Of a DNA stretch of 64,000 nt, positions 46,833 through 56,912 are shown piece by piece; positions within the stretch are counted from its first letter, which is position 1; every line of letters starts with the position of its first letter. The stretch is taken from assembly GCA_017411325.1 (NCBI GenBank), contig JAFQQJ010000039.1, forward strand, positions 1 through 64,000, given 5' to 3'. The position numbers and the translations under genes were made by a program. The stretch is from Clostridia bacterium. GTDB taxonomy: Bacteria; Bacillota; Clostridia; CAKSNL01; HGM11501. A model generated the notes under the pieces. The model made no database searches. It saw only the letters and a list, made by a program, of their open reading frames with translations, and was not told where the DNA came from.

Positions 46833-47564
46833 CCTTCCCTCGTGATCTATTTCATAATTGTCATAGTAAATCATATCTCCGACGCTTTTGAAGGAATAGC
46901 CTTCTGAAACTAATCTGTCAAGTATGGAAGGTAGGGCGGAAGCTGTGTGCTTTGTGCCGTTGTGGAAAAGAATAATGGAACCGTTTTTAATTTTGGGCAT
47001 AATTCGTTTTATCATCTCATCGCCCGTTAAATCTTTCCAGTCAAGGCTGTCTGCATCCCACTGTATCAGGGTTCTTCCGGAAGATGTTGCGGCTTTTACA
47101 ACGGTGTTGTTATATTCGCCGTAGGGAGCACGGAATATGGGTATATTTTCACCTGTTATAGCTTTTATCACATCATCGCATTTATCCATATCTGAAACAA
47201 GCTCTTCTTCCGAAAGGGAATTGTAATGTGCATGGTTATAGGAGTGACCTGCTACCTCGTGTCCCGATTCATAAATAAGCTTTACGCATTCGGGATATTT
47301 TTCTGCCCAGGAACCCACAACAAAGAAGGTGGCACGGCAATTATACCGGGAAAGCGTGCTTAAGATAAGCGGAATATCCTCTGCGGTCCAGGCACAGTCA
47401 AAGGTTATTGACAAGACCTTTTCATCCGTATCTACCGAATATACGGGAAGGAGCCTATCCTCTTTTGCCGTCGGAGAAAGTGATGCAACAAGCAGAAGTG
47501 CCACCGAAAAAAGGGCAAGCAGAATACAGGCAAAACGATATTTATCCAAAACAAAAATTTTCAA
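46812..47564 (-). CDS. Membrane-anchored polysaccharide deacetylase (CE4, PdaA/PdaB-like)
   Basis: A 250-residue CE4 enzyme. One N-terminal membrane helix (about 8-30) is followed by a NodB domain with ITFDCAWTAED (the form seen in PdaB-like proteins, with a single Asp), HSYNHAHY for metal binding, FRAPYGEY, WDADSLDW and ILFHN. It probably deacetylates peptidoglycan or another wall glycan. The start is TTG at 47564, with AGGGGTG 8 bases before it. A further in-frame TTG at 47624 has no site. Its ribosome binding site lies in the hairpin terminating the methyltransferase transcript, which may regulate it. Confidence 0.83.
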   Translation of the reverse strand: MKIFVLDKYRFACILLALFSVALLLVASLSPTAKEDRLLPVYSVDTDEKVLSITFDCAWTAEDIPLILSTLSRYNCRATFFVVGSWAEKYPECVKLIYESGHEVAGHSYNHAHYNSLSEEELVSDMDKCDDVIKAITGENIPIFRAPYGEYNNTVVKAATSSGRTLIQWDADSLDWKDLTGDEMIKRIMPKIKNGSIILFHNGTKHTASALPSILDRLVSEGYSFKSVGDMIYYDNYEIDHEGRQKAVNR

Positions 47565-47602
47565 AAAAATCACACCCCTGTTCAAGTTTATGAGGGGTGT
47601 GA
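47563..47602 (-). terminator. Terminator/attenuator carrying the deacetylase ribosome binding site
   Basis: On the minus strand a 10-bp perfect stem TCACACCCCT/AGGGGTGTGA with a 13-base loop is followed by seven T. It begins 8 bases after the methyltransferase stop. The 3' arm contains AGGGGTG and the T-run leads straight into the TTG start of the deacetylase. Confidence 0.85.
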
Positions 47603-47610
47603 TAAATGTA

Positions 47611-48462
47611 TTACTTTTTTTCAAAAATGCAGACAGCCATTTTTACGAAGAGCTCTTTAAGCAAAGGCATTTTTGCAAGGGGTGTTAAAAAGCCTCTTAA
47701 AGGAACTTCTTTGTAGTAAAGAATGTTGAAAGGAACTGTCTTTTTGATTTTCCTGAAACGCTTTAAGGTCATTTTGTTTATATAGGAGAAATATTCTGTT
47801 CCGTCTTCCTTTTTTGAAATTCTGAAGTTTATTCGGTTTTCACCGTCGGGAAGGGGAGAAACCAGCTCTTTATATGCCTTTATAAGCGTTTTTTCAGAGA
47901 AAAAGAGATGAACCCAGGGAATGCCGATTGCATCGCTTAAATGGGCACCTGTCGGATGATTGTAGGGCGGAAAGTTTACATAAAGCCTTCCGTTCTTTTT
48001 TAATATTCTGTAAGCTTCATTAAGAACACCAACGGGATCTGCCACATGCTCCATAGCATCGTTCATAATGATTACATCAAAGCTTTCATCGGGAAAATCG
48101 GTTTTTGCGGCATCGCCCGTTACAAAGGTAAAAATGTCAGAAATTCCAAGCTCGGAAGCTAAGTCGCAGGCTTCTTTTTCATAGCTTTCAACTATATCCA
48201 TACCGGTGATATGGCTTGCGCCCATCTTGCCGTAAAACATAGTTTTGCCACAGGCGCCGCATCCGATATCAAGGACGGATTTTCCGGAAAACATTTCCTT
48301 TGCATCCTTGACAAAAGGGGAATCAAGGTAAAACTTTATGGTGTTTTCGCCCTTTTCATACTGCCACTTTGCATAGGTTGTAATCCCGTCGTTCTGAAGG
48401 TTAAAGGGATGAACGGGAAGGGGAAAAAGCTTGTTTACGGCTTTTAAGAATTTAACACTCAT
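47611..48462 (-). CDS. Class I SAM-dependent methyltransferase
   Basis: A 283-residue methyltransferase with motif I VLDIGCGACGKT near residue 60, the acidic MDIVES, motif VTGDAAKTDF and NDAMEHVADP. This core is of the UbiE/small-molecule type; the C-terminal third (about 190-283) is unrecognised. The target is unknown. It overlaps the DUF1015 gene by 4 bases (ATGA) and precedes a wall-deacetylase gene. Confidence 0.82.
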   Translation of the reverse strand: MSVKFLKAVNKLFPLPVHPFNLQNDGITTYAKWQYEKGENTIKFYLDSPFVKDAKEMFSGKSVLDIGCGACGKTMFYGKMGASHITGMDIVESYEKEACDLASELGISDIFTFVTGDAAKTDFPDESFDVIIMNDAMEHVADPVGVLNEAYRILKKNGRLYVNFPPYNHPTGAHLSDAIGIPWVHLFFSEKTLIKAYKELVSPLPDGENRINFRISKKEDGTEYFSYINKMTLKRFRKIKKTVPFNILYYKEVPLRGFLTPLAKMPLLKELFVKMAVCIFEKK

Positions 48463-49652
48463 TTTTTAATTCTCCTTGCTTCGGTATAGAAGCGTTTTTC
48501 TTCGGCGTGTCCCATTGAAAAGGTTTTCTTGGGAAGGGGGCCGTAGGTGTTTACGGATTTAAATAAATCTTCTTTCTTAAGGCAGGGGGCAAAGAATGCT
48601 ATATTTCCGTCGGCATTCCCCATCGTAAGGGCTGTTTCATAGCCGTGAATATAGTCTATCTTCCCTCCGTTTTCCTTTGCATATGCTTCAAGCACTTCGG
48701 TAACGGCACCCGACGGAATATGGCAATCGGATGAAAAAGTGATGTCGCCCTTTTTTCCCTTGAATGAATAGGGAACTGTGTGGGAGAATTTACCTTCGGA
48801 TTTACAGAATGCATCTAAAAGCTTTTCTTCGTCGCAACCGAAAAATACTCTGTATATAGGCTCGAAAACCAATGAATCTTCGTAAAGGTTTACAAGCTCG
48901 GCAAGAGCGAAGCGCATAGGATGATTTTCCTTTTCGGAATCGGGGAGAGCAGCTTTGACTTCCTCCCAGGCAGCTTTCGCCCCGGCAAGGGAATGGTTTC
49001 CGTCGCCCACCGCAATTATGGGATTTGTGCCAAGACCGTGAAGAGTTTTTAATACTTCATCTGCGTTATCGATTAAATAGCCTTCTATTTTTCCGCCATG
49101 CTCCATTAAAGTGAAATCATAAAGCTTGCGTCCGGGCACAGTTTTCTTTAATGATCCCAAAACGGCATCTTCTTTATCATCCATAAGTAAAAGAATGTGG
49201 GGAAGCTCAATGGGGGCGTTGCGTCTTATGGTAACTCTTGCGGGGATTCTTTCTGCAACTGTTGCTTCTGTTGCCCTTATATTTGATGTGGAATCCTTGG
49301 AATAGTCATATTCCTCAAGATCAACCGCACCTATAAGACCGCATCTTACCTTACCGCTTTCAAAGGTTCTCTTTACAAAAATTAAAGCATCTTTGTATTC
49401 TTCGAAAACACCTTTGTCGAGATATTCCTGCATGGCGGAATTGATTTCGGAAATTTTTCCTTCAAAATCAACGGTTGAAAGATAAGCCTCAGGAAAAATC
49501 AGGTTGATGGTGGATGGGGTATTTTTTGTATTTTCCGTAACTTTGTCCCAGTATTCCTTTTCGGACGTATACTGGTCGCAGGCAACAACGCTCCACTTTG
49601 TCATATCGGCGTTTTTCGGAAGAAGTATGTTGGCTTTGTTGAAAATGCTCAT
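48459..49652 (-). CDS. DUF1015 family protein
   Basis: A 397-residue protein of the DUF1015 family. It shows the typical N-terminal ACDQYTSEKEYW, a middle GDGNHSLAGAKAAWEE and a following NHPMRFALAELVNLYE segment. The family is widespread in anaerobes and has been proposed to be HTH-domain or kinase-like, but no function is established. The conserved GDGNHS suggests a catalytic or ligand pocket. It lies in the addAB operon between a coiled-coil membrane protein and a methyltransferase. Confidence 0.8.
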   Translation of the reverse strand: MSIFNKANILLPKNADMTKWSVVACDQYTSEKEYWDKVTENTKNTPSTINLIFPEAYLSTVDFEGKISEINSAMQEYLDKGVFEEYKDALIFVKRTFESGKVRCGLIGAVDLEEYDYSKDSTSNIRATEATVAERIPARVTIRRNAPIELPHILLLMDDKEDAVLGSLKKTVPGRKLYDFTLMEHGGKIEGYLIDNADEVLKTLHGLGTNPIIAVGDGNHSLAGAKAAWEEVKAALPDSEKENHPMRFALAELVNLYEDSLVFEPIYRVFFGCDEEKLLDAFCKSEGKFSHTVPYSFKGKKGDITFSSDCHIPSGAVTEVLEAYAKENGGKIDYIHGYETALTMGNADGNIAFFAPCLKKEDLFKSVNTYGPLPKKTFSMGHAEEKRFYTEARRIKK

Positions 49653-49667
49653 ATCAAATGTCCTTTC

Positions 49668-50135
49668 TTACAATTCTTCTACAGCACTATAGGTATCTTC
49701 GGGAGTATCAATGAAGGCTTCTGAGGTTTCCGGAGACTGAGCCTGCGGATCGGTGTTGCCCTGAGAGTCAAGAGGGCCGTAAAGCTCGTTGTATCTGTCA
49801 AGCTGCCCCTGAAGCTCCTTTATATCCTCTTCAAGAGCACTGCATTTTGCAGTAAGCTCATCTAAACGCATCTGAAGAATTGAAGTGGAATCTTCCGGTT
49901 TTTCTTCCGTGGTGGGGTTTCCTGAGAATATAAGCTTTATAATAAAGGAGCCAATCATAAAGGCAAGAAAGAAAATAAGGAGAACTGCAAGTACAGATAC
50001 GGTATACCGTGTGGCTTTTGAAACATTTTTCTTTCTGCTTTTGCTCCTTCTTGCAACTCTCCTGGAGTGCTCTCTCGCAAGCGGAGTTCTGACGGGATCA
50101 AAAACTTCTGTTACATCATTGTTTTTATCGGTCAT
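49668..50135 (-). CDS. Single-pass membrane protein with extracytoplasmic coiled coil
   Basis: A 155-residue protein not recognised as a known family. A basic N-terminal tail (RRVARRSKSRKK, about 25-37) precedes one membrane helix (about 44-70), a coiled coil (about 84-120) and an acidic Gln/Asp-rich tail. The layout resembles DivIC/FtsL-like division proteins, but no septum-formation signature is present. It overlaps addA by 4 bases (ATGA). Confidence 0.75.
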   Translation of the reverse strand: MTDKNNDVTEVFDPVRTPLAREHSRRVARRSKSRKKNVSKATRYTVSVLAVLLIFFLAFMIGSFIIKLIFSGNPTTEEKPEDSTSILQMRLDELTAKCSALEEDIKELQGQLDRYNELYGPLDSQGNTDPQAQSPETSEAFIDTPEDTYSAVEEL

Positions 50136-53100
50136 AATAAGGTTCCTTTCTGAATATGTATAACTTCATTTAACGAAAACGAATATATAAGTTTTTCTCT
50201 GACAGGCATATTATACCTTTTCTTAAGTGCTTCTGCATAAATATCGAGCTGTATTCCGTATCGCTGTTTTAATATTTCGGGTGTAACATTTCTGTCGGTT
50301 TTATAGTCAAGAAGAATAATTTCTCCGTTCTCGATGAAATAACAGTCGATAATTCCCTGAATTAAAACAGGAGAATCATCATCGGGATTCTTTGTTATTT
50401 CAGAGAGAGTGCAGGTAAAGGTGAAGGGCTCTTCTCTGTGAATTTCTGAAGCTTTCTTCATCCTTTCGCACAGAGGTGAAAGCAGAAAGCTTCGTATAAA
50501 TTCCACATCTACAGCATCACGTTCGTTTTCCGTAAGATTCATCGAGTCAAGCTGCGATGAAATATCACTTTCCCGGAAATCGATATTCTGAAGCACATAG
50601 TGTATTATACTACCTTTTTCCGCACTTGTAAATACTTTATCGGAATTTAAGAACCCGGGAGTTTTAAGTGTCGGCACATAAGTGCCTGATACGGGAAGGG
50701 GGAAAGCAGCATCTTCGGCAAGACCGGATTTTAATTCGCTTACGGAATATTTGCTTTTTACGGATTTGAGATGTTCATAGGGGTATGAATACTCAAGCAC
50801 GGAAGAAATGTCCTTCGTACAGTCTATGGGCTCAGGCATACATACTCCTCCGTAATCATTTTCCGCATCACTGTCTTCACTGAATGATGGATTGTTTATT
50901 ATATTAAGCCTTATATGCCTGTTGTTAAGTGATGCCATTAAAAGCCAGTCTGCATAGCTGTTGCAGGATAATACATCCTCCGGGCTGACAACGGTATCTC
51001 TTTCGGGAATTATAAAATGATCCTCGTTTTTGCCGAGTACTTCCGAGGTTATTATTTCAAGATGCTCTCTTGCTCTTGTAAGTGCAACATATAAAACGCG
51101 AAGTTCCTCTGAAATACATTCGTCCTTGAGGATGGATGAAATTGCTGTGTTTACGGGAATGCGGAACTTTGTTCTTTCGGGGGTAAAGGCGCTTATTCCT
51201 ATGCCGAATTCCTTGTGAAGAAGGATGTCGCCGGAATAATCCCTGGAGCTGAAAGCACTGTCTGCACGGGCTAAGAACACAACGGGAAATTCGAGCCCTT
51301 TACTTTTGTGAATACTTAGTATTCTTACCGCATCAAGGGAAGAGGAAACGGAGTCTGCCGTGATGCCGTCTTCTCCCAAAGACATCTTATCCACATACCT
51401 TAAAAAGTTGAAAAGCCCCTTATATGAAGATTCGTCACTTTTTTTTGCCATTGTCTGCAAAAGATCGATATTTGTAAGATGGGCATCGCTGTCCGGCATA
51501 GCACTCACATAGGACTTAAAGTGAGTTTCCTCTATAAGCATGGAAAGAAAGTCGCCTACGGATGAAAAAGATGCTTCCTTGCGCCATTTTTCCAGCATAA
51601 GTACAAAACGAAGGCATTTTTTGTTTGGTTTTTCCGCATCAAAAGCTGCCTCTTTTACGGCTTCGTACAAATAAGGTTTTCTTTTAAGGGCAAGGGTTGC
51701 CAGAAGGTTTTCGTCGAAATTGAAGATGGGGGAGCGCAACGCACAAACCAGACTTATATCCTGAAGCGGGTTGTCTGTTATTCTTAAAAGAGAGAGCAGA
51801 AGCTGCACTTCGATGCAATCGAAAAATGCGGCATCAAGGTCTGTATATACCGGGATGTTGTTAGACCTTAGTGCTTCTTCAAAAACGGCAGCCTGATTTT
51901 TAGGTGCACGGAGAAGAATGGCTATATCTTTATAGCTTAAAGGTCTGAAACCGGATATATCCTTGTCGTAAACTCTGGTGCCTTTTTCCATAAGTTCACG
52001 GATTCTTTTTGCAACAAAGCCTGCCTGAAGAGCATGAGCTTCTTTGGAGGATGTGCCGTTTTCTGCAACCAGTATGTTGAAGCTGCAGGCGGGTTCTTCG
52101 ATCGGCTCGGTATAGCATTTGCTTCCGCAGTCAAGGCGCTCGGTTCCCGTGTATTCAACCTCTCCGGCTTCCTTTGTCATAAGCAGATCAAACACTGAGT
52201 TTACGGCATCAAGTATTTCCCTGCGGCTTCTGAAGTTTTGTGAAAGGGCTATTTTTATGTGCTTATCGCCGTCTGAGGCTTTTGTGACATCTGTAAAAGA
52301 ATCTGATTTTTCACCGAAAATCTTTTTCGGGCTTGTCATTCGGAATTTGTATATACTCTGCTTCATATCACCAACCATAAAGAGGTTGGGCTTTCCTTTC
52401 GATTCTCCGGAAATCATTTTGAGAATGGTTTCCTGAACATCGTTGGTATCCTGATATTCGTCCACGAAAATATCAGAATATCTGTCACGGATTTCATTTG
52501 CCGCATGCGATGGAATAATGTTTCCGTCCTCATCTCTGTCGGTAAGAATTTTTATGGTAAGGTGTTCAAGGTCGTTAAAGTCGAGAACATTTTTTTCTGC
52601 CTTTTTTTCTGAATAAATTTCCATCGCTTTAAGAGCGACATCAATAATTGAAGATACGGAAGGCACCATTGATATGGTATACTCAAGGGCTTCGGAAAGA
52701 GGAAGGTTTATATATTCTTTTATCTGATCAAAGGAATTTTTTGCCCTGTCAATAAGTCTTTTAAGCGGAGCCTTCCATTCGGCTTCTGCCCTTGAAAACC
52801 GTTTCATATTACTTTTTAACTTATAGCCGGTTGCTTCGTATATGCTGTTCCAGTCGTGGGAGGCTGAAAGCAGGGAAGTGAAAAATGCCTCATCCTCCAT
52901 AAAGATATCGACCTTTGATTCATATTCGGGAACTGCCCGTATATACTCAATGCAGGAAGTCATTGAATCTGCCGCAATTTTAAGGAGTGATGTCGCCTTA
53001 TTAAGGAGTATATCGGCATAAATTCCAAAATTATCTGAAATTGATTCATAGCTTGCCTTTGCACCCAGAAGCCATTCTTCAGGGAAAGGAGTAGCTGATG

Positions 53101-53632
53101 AAAATTTCCATAACTTATCTGCCATTTCACTTACCGCAGTGTCGTTTTTTGAGCCGCACAGAAGGTCAACCGATGAAAGAAATCTTTCGTCTCCGGTATC
53201 GTAAAAATAGTCCATCGCCTCGGATAAAGCTTCAGCCTGCATAATTTTAACGTCATAATTTTCGGCAATTTTAAATGAGGGATCTATATCCGAAATATAA
53301 AAATAAGATTTTAAAACATTGAGGCAAAAACTGTGAATTGTGGAAATATCAGAGCTTCCCACAAGAGCAAGCTGTCGTCTTAAATGACGGCTTTTCGGAT
53401 TTTCGGAAACGGCCTCGGTTATTTTTTTTGAAATTCTGCTGCGCATTTCAGCTGCTGCCGCATTGGTGAAGGTAATGACCAGCATTTTGGATATGTCGGC
53501 ATTTTCTTTTGTAATTCTGTTTAGTATTCTGCCGGTTAAAACCTGAGTCTTACCGCTTCCTGCCGCAGCTGTTACAAGAATATCGTTTACGGGATAATTT
53601 ACAGCCTTTTCCTGCATTTCAGTCCATTGCAT
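50132..53632 (-). CDS. addA: ATP-dependent helicase/nuclease subunit A
   Basis: A 1166-residue UvrD-type helicase-nuclease. Walker A AAGSGKT is at 23-29, Walker B DEYQDTND follows, then LRVLYVALTRAREHLEI (motif VI), and a C-terminal RecB-type nuclease with GIIDCYF and LLDYKTDR. With AddB it resects double-strand breaks and responds to Chi-like sites. The ATG has GGAGGTG 8 bases upstream and lies inside the end of addB (14-base overlap). Confidence 0.95.
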   Translation of the reverse strand: MQWTEMQEKAVNYPVNDILVTAAAGSGKTQVLTGRILNRITKENADISKMLVITFTNAAAAEMRSRISKKITEAVSENPKSRHLRRQLALVGSSDISTIHSFCLNVLKSYFYISDIDPSFKIAENYDVKIMQAEALSEAMDYFYDTGDERFLSSVDLLCGSKNDTAVSEMADKLWKFSSATPFPEEWLLGAKASYESISDNFGIYADILLNKATSLLKIAADSMTSCIEYIRAVPEYESKVDIFMEDEAFFTSLLSASHDWNSIYEATGYKLKSNMKRFSRAEAEWKAPLKRLIDRAKNSFDQIKEYINLPLSEALEYTISMVPSVSSIIDVALKAMEIYSEKKAEKNVLDFNDLEHLTIKILTDRDEDGNIIPSHAANEIRDRYSDIFVDEYQDTNDVQETILKMISGESKGKPNLFMVGDMKQSIYKFRMTSPKKIFGEKSDSFTDVTKASDGDKHIKIALSQNFRSRREILDAVNSVFDLLMTKEAGEVEYTGTERLDCGSKCYTEPIEEPACSFNILVAENGTSSKEAHALQAGFVAKRIRELMEKGTRVYDKDISGFRPLSYKDIAILLRAPKNQAAVFEEALRSNNIPVYTDLDAAFFDCIEVQLLLSLLRITDNPLQDISLVCALRSPIFNFDENLLATLALKRKPYLYEAVKEAAFDAEKPNKKCLRFVLMLEKWRKEASFSSVGDFLSMLIEETHFKSYVSAMPDSDAHLTNIDLLQTMAKKSDESSYKGLFNFLRYVDKMSLGEDGITADSVSSSLDAVRILSIHKSKGLEFPVVFLARADSAFSSRDYSGDILLHKEFGIGISAFTPERTKFRIPVNTAISSILKDECISEELRVLYVALTRAREHLEIITSEVLGKNEDHFIIPERDTVVSPEDVLSCNSYADWLLMASLNNRHIRLNIINNPSFSEDSDAENDYGGVCMPEPIDCTKDISSVLEYSYPYEHLKSVKSKYSVSELKSGLAEDAAFPLPVSGTYVPTLKTPGFLNSDKVFTSAEKGSIIHYVLQNIDFRESDISSQLDSMNLTENERDAVDVEFIRSFLLSPLCERMKKASEIHREEPFTFTCTLSEITKNPDDDSPVLIQGIIDCYFIENGEIILLDYKTDRNVTPEILKQRYGIQLDIYAEALKKRYNMPVREKLIYSFSLNEVIHIQKGTLL

Positions 53633-56600
53633 CTGTCTTCACCTCCGAGGTTTCGTTTTCATTAAAGGATTCCCAGGTGATTTTTTTGTCCTCCGCAGAG
53701 ATGGCGGCACAACAGCCGCGTCCGGCACATACGGAAGAATAGTCGCAATAATCACAAGGGGAGGAGGATACACCCTTTGGCTCAATCGGAAAACTGCCCG
53801 ATTTCATTTCGGAATATAAGGCACCCACGGTATTTTTTACGCGGGCAAACAAATCGTCAAAATTCTGCTGGGTTGCATACTGGGCCTTGAAAAATTCCGA
53901 GCTTTTATCATTTGCCGCATCCATTGCGGAAATGACTTCCTCGTCATCCAGCAGAACACCGTTCATTACGGGAGCTGTTTTGGTTGAGGAATCAAGGTTT
54001 TCTATGGGATCGTCAAGTCTGAAATAAAGCATTGCACCGGGGTTACTTTCGGTATGGCTATTGAGTGCAAGCATATAAACGGAAAGCTGAAGGTTAAGAC
54101 CGTGGTACACGTCGGAAAGAGAGAAGGTTTTTGAGCCGGATTTATAGTCAACTATTCTTAAAAAGTCTCCTCTTACGGTGTGAAGAACATCGGCACGGTC
54201 AATTTTACCTGTAAGACGGACATTGCCGCTTTTTGTGGGAATTATGATTTCGGGATAGTCGCCGTTTTTACCGAAAACCAGTTCGCTTCCCAAAGGCTCA
54301 AATTTGCCGGATTCAAAATGCTTTTTTACGGTGAAAAGCATTTTTTCGGAAAGATTCTGAAGTCTCTTTATGAGGTAAAGGGCTCTGCTTGAGTTTTTTA
54401 CGAAATAGGAGCTGTTGTCCAATATTTCATTTGTTACACCTTTTGCCACATCCTTGATTTCTTTTTCGGATATATCCTGCCAGCTTGAATTATTATCCTT
54501 GATATAGCGGCTTACCGAGTCTACATAGCGGTGGAGAATGCTTCCGGTGTCGGCAGGAGAAAATTCGGCAATTTTACGGTTTTCTGCGTGCAGAATATAC
54601 TGCATAAAATACTTGAAAGGACAAGCTGAATAAGCCTCAAGCCTTGAAACGCCGGTAACTGTTTCTTCGTTGAAGAGTGCATCTGTTACTTCCTTGCTTA
54701 AGGTTACTGTATTTCTCATGGCATAAAGTGAATTGGGAATTTTCGGAAGTGAATCTCTGTGGTTTTTCAGGAACCAGTCATACACCTTAAGCCAGGATTC
54801 GTCGATTTCTTCGCCGAGAGCCTTTCTGTTAAGTGCATCCAGCATATGGGTGAGTGTTGGAGAAGGGGAGGATATAAGGTGCATTGCATCGGGAGAAAGA
54901 GCGTCGGTGGATTCTTTTATTCCGGGGAAGACGGACTTGATTTTTTCTATTACAGAAGAAGGAGAGATGCTTCCGCCGGATTCATTGTGAAGGGAGTACG
55001 AAAGATACAGCCTGTCAGAGGCTGCAGTGAATGCCGAATATAAAAGTGAAAGCTCCTCGTAGTTGGTAAATTCCGAATCAAGTGACAGCTCGATATCGTT
55101 GTCGGAAAGAAAAAGTCTGTCAGCATCTGATAAAATTCCGTCTTTTGAAGGAGTTTTCGGGAATACATTATTATTAAGTCCCATTATGAATACAACCGGT
55201 GCAGATGAACCCTTTGCCCTGATGGCGTTGATGAAGTTCACACAATCGGCAGAGGAGGGAATTATGTTCATAGTGGTGGCATTGATTCCCTCGGTGAATA
55301 CCTCATTGAACTTTTTTGCTGAAAGGAGAGTGTCTCCTGCGGAGGCAATCAATGAATCCATAGCATCCAAAATGGAATTGTATACACTTATAAGCTTGGC
55401 GGCATCATCTGTGCGCCCCTCTTTTTCATATCGTTGTGAAAGGGAGGTTATTTTTTCTTCAAGTCCCGTTTCTTTCAAAAAGCCGTAAACGGCAGAGCAG
55501 AAATCCGCAGCTGAAATTTTGCCTTTAAGCTTTTCTGAAAGCGGTATAAAGGGAGCGATAACGCTTCGCCTGATTCTGTCAATTTCTTCAAATTCAGCCT
55601 TTTCTTTTGATGAAAGCTCATAGTCTGAAAATATGGTTTTTCTGTATGCCCATTTTTCTTCGTTTAAGAGTGCACTGCCGTGAATGCCTGTTGCAAGCAT
55701 ATAATTTTCAAGCTTATCTGCTTCCTCCTTAGGACATACGGAAAAGCCGCTTTTTAAGTATCGGAAAAGCGGAACCTCCGAAAAACCGGAGCACACGGCT
55801 TCGGCTATTGATGTTACATAAACGCTTAACGGGTGCTTACCGGAGGATACGGATTCTGTATCGGTAAAGGGAATGCCGAAGGAAGAAAAGATGCTCTTGA
55901 TTGCCGATGAATATAAGGATGTATCCCTTACTATTACGGATATATCCTTATAGCGCATATTTTCCTCTTTTACAAGGCGGCGGATTTGTCTTGCCACCTC
56001 TTCTGTCTCTGAATTTACATTCCTGGCTGAAAAAAGCGAAAGGGACTTATGCTCGCCCTCATACTTTTCGGGATAAAAAGAAAAATAGTTTTTTTCAAGA
56101 TGTGAAAGCTCGGCGTCATAAATAACGGAAGGCAGAGTTTCCTCATCGGTTTCGATCCCCGCCTCCTCCGCAATTGCCTTAAGCTTTTCGGATGTATTGA
56201 TTGCACTTAAAAACTGAAATTCAAAGCTTTTGACATCACAGGGAAGAGTGACGGTTACAGAGGCGCACTGAAGCATAAGCTCCTTTATTAAAGAAAGCTC
56301 TGTCGGGGTAAAGCGGGTGAAACGGTCAAGATACACATGCCGTCCCGAAAGGGGCTTCTTCTCTCTGAGACAAACACAAAGCCTTGATAAATCATCGTCC
56401 TTATCGGTGTAGCCTGATGCCAAAAATTCGTTATATTTACTGTAAATCAGAGAAATATCCTTAAGCTTTGATGAAAGGATTTTCTGTTCTGTTTTTTTAG
56501 ATGCACTGAAGAGCGCTTCCGGACTTACACCGTAGCGCTTGAATTCGCATATTAAATCAAGCATCCCTTTAGGAAAACCGGGATGCTCTGAGCTTGATTT

Positions 56601-56903
56601 TAATACTGTGAGGTCCTTTTTTATTCTCTGCGCAATCAAAGCTATGGCGATGGATTTCCCTGCAGGGTCAAGGGAATTGCGGGAAAGGGGACCATAGTCC
56701 GTAAAGGCGTGAGCAAGACGGCCGAAAGATAAAACCTCAGTTCCTCCGAGCCCTAAAGTCCCGGTGAGGGATGCAAGCTTTTGCTCTGCAAGGAGGGTAA
56801 ATGCTTCCGGAACGATTATTATTCCGCCGTTTTTAACTGCATCGGAAAATACCCTGTCGCCTTTTTTGCTTTTTGCTCTGCCGTAAATTAATTTAAGAGA
56901 CAT
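53619..56903 (-). CDS. addB: ATP-dependent helicase/deoxyribonuclease subunit B
   Basis: A 1094-residue AddB. The inactive helicase-like half is followed by a RecB-type nuclease: YSACPFKYFMQY (first Fe-S cysteine), GKIDRADV, RIVDYKSGS and a C-terminal CDYCDYSSVC that supplies the other three Fe-S ligands. The N-terminal nucleotide loop reads GRAKSKKGD instead of GRSGSGKT, so glycines and the Thr are lost. The nuclease residues are intact. It lies 9 bases behind folA and overlaps addA by 14 bases. Length is typical. Confidence 0.93.
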   Translation of the reverse strand: MSLKLIYGRAKSKKGDRVFSDAVKNGGIIIVPEAFTLLAEQKLASLTGTLGLGGTEVLSFGRLAHAFTDYGPLSRNSLDPAGKSIAIALIAQRIKKDLTVLKSSSEHPGFPKGMLDLICEFKRYGVSPEALFSASKKTEQKILSSKLKDISLIYSKYNEFLASGYTDKDDDLSRLCVCLREKKPLSGRHVYLDRFTRFTPTELSLIKELMLQCASVTVTLPCDVKSFEFQFLSAINTSEKLKAIAEEAGIETDEETLPSVIYDAELSHLEKNYFSFYPEKYEGEHKSLSLFSARNVNSETEEVARQIRRLVKEENMRYKDISVIVRDTSLYSSAIKSIFSSFGIPFTDTESVSSGKHPLSVYVTSIAEAVCSGFSEVPLFRYLKSGFSVCPKEEADKLENYMLATGIHGSALLNEEKWAYRKTIFSDYELSSKEKAEFEEIDRIRRSVIAPFIPLSEKLKGKISAADFCSAVYGFLKETGLEEKITSLSQRYEKEGRTDDAAKLISVYNSILDAMDSLIASAGDTLLSAKKFNEVFTEGINATTMNIIPSSADCVNFINAIRAKGSSAPVVFIMGLNNNVFPKTPSKDGILSDADRLFLSDNDIELSLDSEFTNYEELSLLYSAFTAASDRLYLSYSLHNESGGSISPSSVIEKIKSVFPGIKESTDALSPDAMHLISSPSPTLTHMLDALNRKALGEEIDESWLKVYDWFLKNHRDSLPKIPNSLYAMRNTVTLSKEVTDALFNEETVTGVSRLEAYSACPFKYFMQYILHAENRKIAEFSPADTGSILHRYVDSVSRYIKDNNSSWQDISEKEIKDVAKGVTNEILDNSSYFVKNSSRALYLIKRLQNLSEKMLFTVKKHFESGKFEPLGSELVFGKNGDYPEIIIPTKSGNVRLTGKIDRADVLHTVRGDFLRIVDYKSGSKTFSLSDVYHGLNLQLSVYMLALNSHTESNPGAMLYFRLDDPIENLDSSTKTAPVMNGVLLDDEEVISAMDAANDKSSEFFKAQYATQQNFDDLFARVKNTVGALYSEMKSGSFPIEPKGVSSSPCDYCDYSSVCAGRGCCAAISAEDKKITWESFNENETSEVKTDAMD

Positions 56904-56912
56904 TTCATCATC

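Noticed and set aside
47565..47624. The longer deacetylase frame starting at TTG 47624
   Set aside because: No ribosome binding site lies before it and the extra residues are coded by the terminator hairpin.
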